Shown here: piece after piece, positions 24,534 to 32,383 of the stretch | Numbering within the stretch: the stretch's first letter is position 1 | Layout of the letters: each line of letters opens with the position of its first letter | NCBI GenBank assembly: GCA_964629015.1 | Contig: CAZVMN010000001.1 | Coordinates: 1 to 64,000, forward strand | Length of the DNA: 64,000 nt | Reading direction: 5' to 3' | From: Oceanococcus sp964629015 | GTDB lineage: Bacteria > Pseudomonadota > Gammaproteobacteria > Nevskiales > Oceanococcaceae | Program-made: the position numbers and the translations under genes | Notes under the pieces: generated by a model | Told to the model about the DNA's origin: nothing | The model's input: only the letters and a program-made list of their open reading frames with translations | The model's database searches: none

Positions 24534-27421
24534 ACCGTCATCTCTATCTGGGGCTGACCGCTGGCGCCATCCTGGCCGCCTGTGCAACCCCGTATGACCC
24601 CAAGCAGCATCGCAACATCGAATCGCTGGAACAGGCGCCGCCATCCCTGGATGAACTGCTGCCACCGGTGGCCACCCCCACGCCGGCACCGCGTCAAGGC
24701 ACCCGTGCCCAGGCCACACCGCGCCCGACCGCCGGGCTTGCGGATGTGGAAAAAACTAAGAAAGCGATCGAGAACTACCGCCAGATTCTGGAGCTTTCAC
24801 CCAATGATCGGGCGATCAAATGGGAAGCGCAGCGCCGCCTGGCCGACCTGCAGGTCGAAGTCACCGAGCTCGACCCGGAAGCGGCTGCGCAAGGCAATGC
24901 CAGTGCGGAAAGCTCGATCGATCTCTACAACAGTCTGCTTGACTCACGCCCGTCGGACCCCAATAACGACCGCATCCTGTACCAGCTGGCGCGTGCCTAT
25001 CAGAACACCGGGCAGGTCGACAAAGCGGTGGAAAGCCTGGATGAGCTGACCACCACCTTCCCCGACAGCTCACTCTGGACCGATGCGGAATTCCGCCGCG
25101 CCGAATTGCTCTTCAACCGGCGTGACTACGAGCCGGCGGAAAAGGCCTATGCCGCGGTTCTGTCGAAAGGCCCGCGCACCAGCTATTTCGAGCAAGCCCA
25201 GTACAAATACGGTTGGTCGATCTTCAAGCAGGAACGCTACGCCGATTCGCTGGACACCTTCATGACCATCCTCGACCGCGAACTGCCGGTCGGTGCGGCG
25301 GAGAATCTCGACGCCACGCTGGAGGTGGTCTCGCGGGCGCAGCGTGAGTTGGTCCGGGACGTCTTGCGCGTGGTCTCGCTGAGCTTCTCCTACCTCGGTG
25401 GCGGCGTTGCCATCACCGAATATCTGGACGGCAAACCCGTGCGCAGCTTCGAGCCGGTGTTGTACGAGAACCTGGCCAAACTGTTCCTGGAAAAGAACCG
25501 TTATGACGACGCCGCGCGGACCTACGCCAGCCTCGCCGATCGTAGCCCCACCCACCCATTGGCACCGACCTTTCAGGCCCGCGTAATTGAAGTCTACGAT
25601 CAGGCCGGCTTCGCCGATCTGGTGCTCAAAGCCAAGGTCGATTACGTCGAGAAGTACGACCTCGATCAGGTGTACTGGACCGCGCACAGCCGCGAGGACT
25701 CACCGGAAGCGTACGAACAGCTACGCAGCAATATGGACGAGCTGGCGCGGCACTGGCATACCGGCGCCCAAAAGGCGACCGCAGCGCCAGAGAAAGCTCG
25801 CTTGTTTGAGAAAGCCACGCAAACTTACGCGCGCTACCTCGACCGCTTTGATGACGCCGACAACCGCCCGGAGATCAATTTCCTGCTGGCTGAGGCGTAC
25901 TTCCAGAATCAACAATTCGAACAGGCGGCTGAGGAGTACACCCGCACAGCCTGGGATTACCCGGATCACGAGCGTTCGGCCGAAGCCGGCTACGCCGCCG
26001 TGCTCGCACGCCAGACCCTGGCTGAAAAAGCCACAGGCGAAGCGCGTGTGGCGCAGGTCCGCAGCTCGGTGGACACCGCTCTGCGCTTTGCTGACAGCTT
26101 CCCGGATCATGCCGAGCAGCCGCGCGTGCTGATGCGGGCTGCCGAAGATCTGTACGCGATCAAAGCCACTGACGAGGCGATCTCCATCGCCACACGCGTG
26201 ACCGACATGCAGGCCCCGGCCGCCAAGGCGCTGCAGAGCCCCGCTTGGACTCTGATCGGTTATGCGCATATGGATGAAAAGCGCTACCCGGAAGCAGAGC
26301 AAGGCCTGACACAGGCCCTCGCCCTTAGCGCGCCGCAAAGCCCGCAGGCCAACGAGCTGCGCGACAACCTCGCAACCGCGATCTATCGCCAAGGTGAAGC
26401 GGCACGCGATGCCGACGATCTCGATACCGCGATTGGTCACTTCCTGCGCGTGAAGGAGGTCCAGCCGGGCAGCAAGCTCGCAGCGGCGGGTGACTTTGAC
26501 GCGGCCGCAGCCTTGATCACCCAGGAAAACTGGGCACGTGCCGCCGAAGTGCTGCTGGGTTTCCGCCGCGCCTATCCCAATCACGAGCTGCAAGCCGAAG
26601 TGACACGCAAGCTGGCTGGGGTTTATCTCAACGACGACAAACCACTGCTCGCCGCAGCTGAATTCGAACGCATCGCGCGCAGCCCCAGCGAGCCGGCCCA
26701 GGCCAAACGTGAAGCGGCCTGGGAAGCGGCATCTCTCTACGACAAAGCCAAATCGCTCGGCCAAGCTGAAACGGCTTACGCTTACTTCGCCAGTACCTAC
26801 ACGCAACCCTATGCGCAGGTTCTCAAAGCGCGGGAACGCCTCATCGAGCTGACCGAAGCCCGTGGTGATCGTGGCGCCAACCGTCGCTGGTTGCAGGCTT
26901 TGATTGCCGGCGAGAAAGCCGCTGGCAATCAATCCACGCCGCGCGGTCAAACCCTCGCCGCCAAAGCCAGCTTGACCTTAGCCAACGATGTCCGCGCCGA
27001 GTTCGACCGCTTGCGTCTGAGCGCACCGCTCAACCGCAGCCTGCCGGCCAAGAAAGCGGCCATGGACAAAGCGCTGGCCGCTTATCAAGAGGTCAACAGC
27101 TACGCCATCGCGGAGTACGCCACCGAAGCCACCTTCCGCATCGGCGAGCTTTACGCAAATTTCTCGCGCGCTTTGCTCGAATCCGAACGGCCACGCGGAT
27201 TGTCCGAACTGGAACTGGAGGAATACCAATTCCTGCTCGAAGATCAGGCATTCCCGCTGGAGGAAAAAGCGATCGAAATTCACGCGGTCAACACGCAACG
27301 GACCAAGGACGGGCTCTATGACCAATGGGTCAAAGCCAGTTACGCCTCCCTGGCCAAGCTGTTGCCGGCTCGCTACAACAAGACCGAACAAATCGAGGTG
27401 ACCCTTGAAACCCTGGATTAA
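24530..27421 (+). CDS. Large TPR lipoprotein of the Glt/Agl-like cluster
   Basis: This 963-residue lipoprotein has lipobox ILAAC (Cys18), then a Pro-rich linker (residues 35-75). More than ten TPR-like units follow, for example DRILYQLARAYQNTGQVDKAVESLDEL, the stretch around AYFQNQQFEQAAEEY, and AGVYLNDDKPLLAAAEFERI. No Asp follows the Cys, so outer-membrane sorting is likely. Length and design recall GltD/AgmU-type TPR proteins of the Myxococcus gliding machine; that mapping is inference. The final 17 bases overlap the next gene. Confidence 0.8.
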   Translation: MNRHLYLGLTAGAILAACATPYDPKQHRNIESLEQAPPSLDELLPPVATPTPAPRQGTRAQATPRPTAGLADVEKTKKAIENYRQILELSPNDRAIKWEAQRRLADLQVEVTELDPEAAAQGNASAESSIDLYNSLLDSRPSDPNNDRILYQLARAYQNTGQVDKAVESLDELTTTFPDSSLWTDAEFRRAELLFNRRDYEPAEKAYAAVLSKGPRTSYFEQAQYKYGWSIFKQERYADSLDTFMTILDRELPVGAAENLDATLEVVSRAQRELVRDVLRVVSLSFSYLGGGVAITEYLDGKPVRSFEPVLYENLAKLFLEKNRYDDAARTYASLADRSPTHPLAPTFQARVIEVYDQAGFADLVLKAKVDYVEKYDLDQVYWTAHSREDSPEAYEQLRSNMDELARHWHTGAQKATAAPEKARLFEKATQTYARYLDRFDDADNRPEINFLLAEAYFQNQQFEQAAEEYTRTAWDYPDHERSAEAGYAAVLARQTLAEKATGEARVAQVRSSVDTALRFADSFPDHAEQPRVLMRAAEDLYAIKATDEAISIATRVTDMQAPAAKALQSPAWTLIGYAHMDEKRYPEAEQGLTQALALSAPQSPQANELRDNLATAIYRQGEAARDADDLDTAIGHFLRVKEVQPGSKLAAAGDFDAAAALITQENWARAAEVLLGFRRAYPNHELQAEVTRKLAGVYLNDDKPLLAAAEFERIARSPSEPAQAKREAAWEAASLYDKAKSLGQAETAYAYFASTYTQPYAQVLKARERLIELTEARGDRGANRRWLQALIAGEKAAGNQSTPRGQTLAAKASLTLANDVRAEFDRLRLSAPLNRSLPAKKAAMDKALAAYQEVNSYAIAEYATEATFRIGELYANFSRALLESERPRGLSELELEEYQFLLEDQAFPLEEKAIEIHAVNTQRTKDGLYDQWVKASYASLAKLLPARYNKTEQIEVTLETLD

Positions 27422-27995
27422 GCACGGCCTGACCCTGGGACTGGCCGCCGCGCTGTCAGCCTGTGCGGTCACACCGCCAGGACCGGGCACCGATGGTGAC
27501 ACTCCGTCGATCAAGCCCAAAGTGGAATTGCCTGCAGATTACGCAGCGGCCTTGAACTATCTCAGCCAAGAACGCTGGGGGCCGGCGGAGTCCGCTCTCA
27601 AGGCATACGCCGAGCGCAACCCCAGCCAGAGCAGTCCGCATGTGAATTTGGCTCTGCTGTACAAGCGCACCCAGCGTGATGATTTGGCCCAGGCCGCCCT
27701 CGACAAGGCGTTGGAAATCAACCCGAACCAAGCTGCGGCTTACAACCTGCGTGGTGTCTACGCCCGCGAGGCCGGCGAATTCGATGCCGCCCAGCAAGCG
27801 TATGAGAAAGCCATTGCGGTTGACCCGCAGTACCCCAACGCCTATCTGAATCTGGCCATTCTGCATGACCTGTATCGGCATGAGGTGCGCCGTGCGCTGC
27901 CTTACTACGAACGCTACGCAGCAATGGTTGGCGAGGATGCGTTGGATCAGAAGGTCAAGAGCTGGATCGCTGATGCACAGCGGCAAGTGAATTAA
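27405..27995 (+). CDS. Small TPR lipoprotein of the Glt/Agl-like cluster
   Basis: This 196-residue protein begins at a TTG inside the preceding gene, with GAGG 5 bases upstream. The signal sequence ends in lipobox LSAC (Cys20). Three or four TPR units follow (SPHVNLALLYKRTQRDDLAQ, AAYNLRGVYAREAGEFDAAQ, YPNAYLNLAILHDLYRHE). Size and layout are like PilF/GltC-type outer-membrane TPR lipoproteins. Its place just before the motor genes suggests it links the outer membrane to the motor. Confidence 0.8.
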   Translation: MKPWIKHGLTLGLAAALSACAVTPPGPGTDGDTPSIKPKVELPADYAAALNYLSQERWGPAESALKAYAERNPSQSSPHVNLALLYKRTQRDDLAQAALDKALEINPNQAAAYNLRGVYAREAGEFDAAQQAYEKAIAVDPQYPNAYLNLAILHDLYRHEVRRALPYYERYAAMVGEDALDQKVKSWIADAQRQVN

Positions 27996-28009
27996 TGCGG
28001 GAGCAAAGC

Positions 28010-28321
28010 ATGAAATTTTGCAGCGCAACAAAACGCTGTTTACACTACAGCGCAGTGCTCGCACTGACCGTGGCGTGGCCATTGTCTGGGCAAGCCCAGA
28101 ACAGCGATCAGGCGGTGGAACTTGGCGGCACCACGATCATCGGTGATCGCGAGTTACCCATCGGGTTGTACATCTCGCCTTGGCGGACCGCATTGCCGGG
28201 CGAGGAGCTCGACCGCCCCTCGCGGTATCTGGACGTTGGCACCACACCTTTGGACCCCGAAGTTTTCAAACGTCAGGTGGAATACCTCGACGCTCTGGAT
28301 GCCGCAGCGCGGCGTAAATAG
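28010..28321 (+). CDS. Small exported protein of the Glt/Agl-like cluster
   Basis: This 103-residue protein has a signal peptide (hydrophobic YSAVLALTVAWPLSG, cleavage after SGQA-Q). A short mature part of about 70 residues includes ELGGTTIIGDRELPIGLYISPW. GGAG precedes the ATG at 28010 by 7 bases; an ATG at 27995 is possible but would have no ribosome site. I do not recognise the family. The GTTIIGDRELPIGLYI stretch recalls short beta-strand motifs in secretin- or TonB-plug-like segments, but this is only a visual impression. Confidence 0.7.
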   Translation: MKFCSATKRCLHYSAVLALTVAWPLSGQAQNSDQAVELGGTTIIGDRELPIGLYISPWRTALPGEELDRPSRYLDVGTTPLDPEVFKRQVEYLDALDAAARRK

Positions 28322-28339
28322 TTGAAATAAGGAAAGATC

Positions 28340-28999
28340 ATGGAATTCCTCACAGTCGTTGCGCGCTTTTTCCAGGAAGGTGGCGCGTTCATGTACCCCA
28401 TCGTGGTGATGCTCATTCTGGGCCTCGCCATTGCGATTGAACGTACCCTTTACCTGCGCAGCACACGGGTGAACAACCGCAAGATCTGGGAAGCGGTGGC
28501 ACCGCTGGTCGCCCAGGGTCGCTACGACGCGGCCTTGTCGCAGACCGAGGACGCTGATGGCGCCCTGGCCCGTGTCATGAGCTACGGCTTGGCGCGCATC
28601 AAAACCGCACGTCGCCGTGAAGATCTGGAAATGGCGATGGAAGAAAGCATGATGGAAGTGCTGCCCCAGTTGGAGCGCCGTACCCCGTTCCTGCAGGTGT
28701 TTGCCAACGTCGCCACCCTGCTCGGCTTGCTCGGCACCATCATCGGCTTGATCCAGGGCTTCCAGGCTGTCGCCAACGTGAACCCGGCGGAAAAAGCCAA
28801 CATGCTGTCGGCCTCGATCTCAGTGGCCATGAACACCACGGCGTTCGGCCTGATGTGCGCCATTCCGCTGTTGCTGATCCACGCCTGGCTGCAAGCCAAG
28901 ACCACCGCATTGGTCGACAGCCTGGAAATGGCCACGGTCAAGTTCCTCAATCAGTTCTCCGAATCGCGCGAGAACCACGATTCCGCTCCGCAAAGCTAA
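28340..28999 (+). CDS. MotA/TolQ/ExbB-family proton channel (AglQ-like)
   Basis: This 219-residue inner-membrane protein of the ExbB/TolQ family has three helices. The first is at residues 18-35 (YPIVVMLILGLAIAIERTLYL). The second (FLQVFANVATLLGLLGTIIGLIQGF) and third (SISVAMNTTAFGLMCAIPLLLIHAWL) form the conserved family core. With ExbD/TolR partners it makes a proton-driven rotary or ratcheting motor. It is followed by two ExbD genes, the AglQ-AglR-AglS arrangement, rather than a single TolR. Confidence 0.92.
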   Translation: MEFLTVVARFFQEGGAFMYPIVVMLILGLAIAIERTLYLRSTRVNNRKIWEAVAPLVAQGRYDAALSQTEDADGALARVMSYGLARIKTARRREDLEMAMEESMMEVLPQLERRTPFLQVFANVATLLGLLGTIIGLIQGFQAVANVNPAEKANMLSASISVAMNTTAFGLMCAIPLLLIHAWLQAKTTALVDSLEMATVKFLNQFSESRENHDSAPQS

Positions 29000-29008
29000 G
29001 TTCTCAGC

Positions 29009-29524
29009 ATGAAATCCCGCTGGCGTCGTCATCGCCTCCGTCATCAGGAACCGGCGGAGATGAACATCACGGCCTTCATGAATTTGATGGTCATCCTGGT
29101 CCCATTTCTGCTGATTACGGCGGTGTTTTCGCGCCTGGCCGTGCTGGAGCTTGATCTGCCCAGCCCGAACAGCGAACCGAGCGAAGAAGAACCCAAGCAA
29201 CGTCTGACCATCACGGTGCGCGAGAGCGGCATCACGGTCAGCGACCGCGACGGCGTGATCAAGCCGATCGAGAAGGTCGCCAGCGGTTACAACTACACCG
29301 CGCTGACCGAACTGATGGTCCTGATCAAAGACCGTGTCCCACAGGAAACCAGTGCCACCTTGCTGCTGGAGCCGCAGATCGACTACGACACCGTCATCCA
29401 GGTTATGGATGCCGTGCGCATGGCGACCAAAGAGCAGACAGGCGACACCCGTGATCGTGAACTGTTTCCGGCCATTGCCTTGGGCGATGCCCCGATGAAA
29501 AGCGCACAGGAGCCGACCCCGTGA
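29009..29524 (+). CDS. ExbD/TolR-family protein 1, conserved Asp replaced by Asn
   Basis: This 171-residue protein has a basic N-terminus, one membrane helix (residues about 20-42) and a periplasmic ExbD/TolR domain. In family members the helix carries a membrane-embedded Asp required for proton use (pattern (L/F)-(V/I/M)-D-V-M). Here the stretch is NITAFMNLMVILVPFLL, with Asn25 at that place. The periplasmic part has LTITVRESGITV and LEPQIDYDTVIQVMDAVR. It overlaps the second ExbD by four bases (GTGA). It may work only as a heteromer with the second copy. Confidence 0.88.
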   Translation: MKSRWRRHRLRHQEPAEMNITAFMNLMVILVPFLLITAVFSRLAVLELDLPSPNSEPSEEEPKQRLTITVRESGITVSDRDGVIKPIEKVASGYNYTALTELMVLIKDRVPQETSATLLLEPQIDYDTVIQVMDAVRMATKEQTGDTRDRELFPAIALGDAPMKSAQEPTP

Positions 29525-30045
29525 ACCAGACGCGCCGAGCGCATCGCATGGAAGTGCGCGCGATGAAAAAAAATCGCGTGGGCTCCATGAATCTGGTGTC
29601 CTTGATGGACATCTTTACCATTCTGGTGTTCTTCCTTCTGGCTCAATCTGCGGCGGTGGAAGTGCTGCCAAATGCAGAGAACCTGGAACTGCCGGAATCC
29701 TTGGCCACCGAGCGCGCCCGCGAGACCGTGTTGGTGATGATCACCGCCAAGGACATCTTGGTGAACGGCCAGGCTGTGATGCCGACGGCAGAAGCATCCC
29801 GCGCCGACGGCGACCTCACCCCGCTGCGCAGTGTGCTGGAAGCCCAAGCTGAGCGTGTCGTCAAGGTCGGCGACGCCGACGAAAGTGACCGTGGCGAAAT
29901 CACCATCATGGCTGACAAAGGCCTGCCTTACGCGCTGATCAAAAAGGTCATGCTGACCTGTACCCAAGCGCAGTACGGTCTGCTGTCCTTCGCCGTGCTC
30001 CAGCGTGATCAGAATACGGTACAACTGGGAGGGTCCAGCGAGTGA
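29521..30045 (+). CDS. ExbD/TolR-family protein 2, conserved Asp intact
   Basis: This 174-residue ExbD/TolR protein starts at a GTG. The membrane helix reads GSMNLVSLMDIFTILVFFLL with Asp30 at the proton-carrying position. The periplasmic domain has VMITAKDILVNGQ and ITIMADKGLPYALIKKVMLTC. A basic cytoplasmic N-terminus of about 20 residues precedes the helix. Overlaps of four bases on both sides couple it to ExbD1 and to the AgmX-type gene. Confidence 0.9.
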   Translation: MNQTRRAHRMEVRAMKKNRVGSMNLVSLMDIFTILVFFLLAQSAAVEVLPNAENLELPESLATERARETVLVMITAKDILVNGQAVMPTAEASRADGDLTPLRSVLEAQAERVVKVGDADESDRGEITIMADKGLPYALIKKVMLTCTQAQYGLLSFAVLQRDQNTVQLGGSSE

Positions 30046-31031
30046 CCAGCATCGCCTTCTCCCGTAACAGCTGGGCTGAACTGGACCGTGATGAAGCGCG
30101 CTTCCAACGCACCCTGCTCATGGTTGCACTGCCGTTCATCATCATCGGCATACTGATCCCGCTCTGGGAACTCAGCGGCCTGAAAAAAGGCGGCGGTGAG
30201 CAGATTTCTGACCGCTATGCCGAACTGCTGATGCAGTCCGCTGCCCAGCAGGAAGCGCCAGAACCCGCGCCTGAGCCGATGGTTGAGGAGCCTGCCGAGG
30301 AAGAACTCCCGGACGCCGAACCCGAACCGGAATCGGCCCCAGAGGAAGAACCGCAACCCGAAACACCGCAGGAAACCAAGCCCGAACCGCAGGTCGATGC
30401 GCGCCAACAGGCTCGGGAAAACGTTCAGCGTAAGTTCTCCGCCGCATTCAACGCACTGGATTCGCTGCGCGAGCAGGATCCTGTGGTGACTGCCAACAGC
30501 CGACCGCTGACGCAGGCCAGCAGCGCCAGTGAAGAAGTCGCCTCCAGCAGCAACGTGCTGACTTCAAACCTGAATCGCGGCAGTGGCGGGGTGGGCAGCG
30601 CGCCCAGCCGCAACACCAATCCGAGTACAACCGGGCTTAAGGGACGTCAGACCACCCAGGTGAACTCTGGCATTACCGCCAGCGGTGGCGGCTTTGGATC
30701 GGACACCAGCGAAGCCGGGTTCGGTGGCGACAGCCGACTGCAAGGTCGTTCTCTGGAAGAAATCCAGATCGTCATGGACCGCAACAAGAGTGGCCTGTAC
30801 TCGCTGTACAACCGCGCGCTGCGCCGTGACGCGACGCTGCAAGGCAAGGTCGTTCTGGAAATTACCATCGCACCCTCGGGCGCAGTCACCCGCTGCCGCA
30901 TCGTCTCCAGTCAGTTGAACAATGCCGAGCTGGAAGATCGCATCATTCGTCGCGTGCAGTTGATCAACTTCGGGGCCAAGGATGTGTCAGAGATGACCAT
31001 CAAGTACCCGATTCACTTTATTCCGAGCTGA
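30042..31031 (+). CDS. AgmX/PglI C-terminal-domain protein (TonB-like transducer)
   Basis: This 329-residue protein starts at a GTG. It has a cytoplasmic N-terminus, one membrane helix (residues 25-45), a Pro/Glu-rich spacer (70-120), a Ser/Gly/Asn-rich linker (150-235), and a C-terminal domain (237-329) of the AgmX/PglI type. The latter carries EEIQIVMDRNKSGLYSLYNR, KVVLEITIAPSGAVTRCRIV, and IIRRVQLINFGA. The plan is that of a TonB/TolA-like rod carrying motor force across the periplasm. It is last in the coupled set with ExbB and two ExbD. Confidence 0.88.
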   Translation: MTSIAFSRNSWAELDRDEARFQRTLLMVALPFIIIGILIPLWELSGLKKGGGEQISDRYAELLMQSAAQQEAPEPAPEPMVEEPAEEELPDAEPEPESAPEEEPQPETPQETKPEPQVDARQQARENVQRKFSAAFNALDSLREQDPVVTANSRPLTQASSASEEVASSSNVLTSNLNRGSGGVGSAPSRNTNPSTTGLKGRQTTQVNSGITASGGGFGSDTSEAGFGGDSRLQGRSLEEIQIVMDRNKSGLYSLYNRALRRDATLQGKVVLEITIAPSGAVTRCRIVSSQLNNAELEDRIIRRVQLINFGAKDVSEMTIKYPIHFIPS

Positions 31032-31083
31032 CCCCGCGAGCCCCGAGTGAAAGCAATTGCTGCGAACTCGGGTCTATAGCGGC

Positions 31084-31590
31084 ATGAACAAGGAAAAGCG
31101 TTTCGAGGCGTTGGTGAGTGGCCATTCGGCCCTGCTCTACCGCTATGCCTACTGGCTGTGCGACGGGCACCACGCCACCGCCGAGGACGTGGTGCAGGAA
31201 ACCTTTCTGCGCGCTTGGAAATCGCTGGATCAGTTGCAAGAGCACCAAGCCGCCAAAGCGTGGCTGATGACGATCTTGCGTCGCGAAAATGCGCGCCGCT
31301 TTGAACGCAAGCAGTTCGACTTCAGCGACGTGGAACTCGACGACGTCGCACTCAACGATGGCCGATTCGATTTCGAGCTCGACAGTCATGAACTGCGGCG
31401 GGCCATTTTGCGTCTTGACCATGCTTATCGCGATCCACTGCTGCTCCAAGCCATCGGCGGATTTTCCTGCGAGGAGATCGCCGACATCCTCGATATGGGC
31501 AAAGGCGCAGTGATGACCCGCGTGTTTCGGGCCAAAAAAATGCTGATGGACATCATGAACCCGCAAGCCACGGAGGCCAGCCATGGATGA
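31084..31590 (+). CDS. ECF-type RNA polymerase sigma factor
   Basis: This 168-residue protein has sigma region 2 (HSALLYRYAYWLCDGHHATAEDVVQETFLRAWKSL, including the DVVQETFLRAW -10-binding core). Region 4 has RDPLLLQAIGGFSCEEIADILDMGKGAVMTRVFRAKKML as helix-turn-helix. I chose the ATG at 31084; a TTG 27 bases upstream is possible. It begins 52 bases after the AgmX-type gene on the same strand and overlaps the DUF3379 gene by eight bases. Its targets are unknown. Confidence 0.92.
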   Translation: MNKEKRFEALVSGHSALLYRYAYWLCDGHHATAEDVVQETFLRAWKSLDQLQEHQAAKAWLMTILRRENARRFERKQFDFSDVELDDVALNDGRFDFELDSHELRRAILRLDHAYRDPLLLQAIGGFSCEEIADILDMGKGAVMTRVFRAKKMLMDIMNPQATEASHG

Positions 31591-32341
31591 GCTTGAGCTG
31601 CGCCGGCGCTGCTACGCCGAACCTTCAAATGACAGTGCCGAATTCCGTGCCTGGTTGAAAGACAATCCTGCCGCGTTTGAAACAGCGCGTAAGGCGGCCC
31701 AATTCGATCAGCAACTGCGCTTCGCATTGAATCATCCGACGACGCCGGAAGGGCTCAGTGGCCGGATTTTGCTGAACACCGCCATGCACCAGCGGCGTCG
31801 CCGCCGTAACCGGGTCTTTGGCGGGCTGGCCCTGGCCGCCTCAATTGTGCTGAGCACCACGCTGGTCCTCACGCCACCGTCGTCGACACCCACAGAGCTT
31901 GAAGTGAGCCAGATGGCCCTGACCCACGTCTACGAGGAAATCGCCAAGCTCGACAACGCTGATCATCCGATTGGCCAAAGCGAACTGCGTGGCATGTTCC
32001 ACGAAATGGGTGGGGAGCTGAGCGGCGAACTGGAGCAGGTCCGTTTTGCCTTCCTGTGCCCAACGCCCCACGGTCGTGGCCTGCATCTCATTGCGGACAC
32101 AGATGAGGGCCGAGTCACTGTCTTGTACCTGCCGCAAACGCAGGTGGACCCAGACCGCATCGAATTTGCCGATGCGCGATTCACCGGCTACACCATGGCC
32201 ACCAACGGTGGTGGAACACTCAACGTGATTGCGGAAAATGCGGCGGCGGTTGCCATGATGCGCAAGCAGCTCAAACAAAATGTGTCCTGGCCGGAACGGA
32301 CCCAACTTAGCAGCGCGACGCTCTCAATCCGGCCGGTCTGA
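31583..32341 (+). CDS. DUF3379-like membrane protein, probable anti-sigma partner
   Basis: This 252-residue protein has a cytoplasmic N-terminal part (residues 1-76) with a Cys at position 10 and an Arg run at 71-77. One membrane helix lies at 78-97, and a periplasmic domain at 100-252 contains ELRGMFHEMGGELSG and HLIADTDEGRVTVLYLPQTQ. It matches the DUF3379 family, usually paired with an ECF sigma factor. Overlap with the sigma gene supports an anti-sigma role, though a classic zinc anti-sigma motif (HxxxCxxC) is not seen. Confidence 0.82.
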   Translation: MDELELRRRCYAEPSNDSAEFRAWLKDNPAAFETARKAAQFDQQLRFALNHPTTPEGLSGRILLNTAMHQRRRRRNRVFGGLALAASIVLSTTLVLTPPSSTPTELEVSQMALTHVYEEIAKLDNADHPIGQSELRGMFHEMGGELSGELEQVRFAFLCPTPHGRGLHLIADTDEGRVTVLYLPQTQVDPDRIEFADARFTGYTMATNGGGTLNVIAENAAAVAMMRKQLKQNVSWPERTQLSSATLSIRPV

Positions 32342-32383
32342 AACCGCAGCTCGCGAGTCTTTGACCTGCCAGGACGCGACGCC

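Noticed and set aside
25721..26950. 409-residue minus-strand frame opposite the large TPR lipoprotein
   Set aside because: It shows no family resemblance, and the plus strand has a lipobox, regular TPR units and coupled neighbours.
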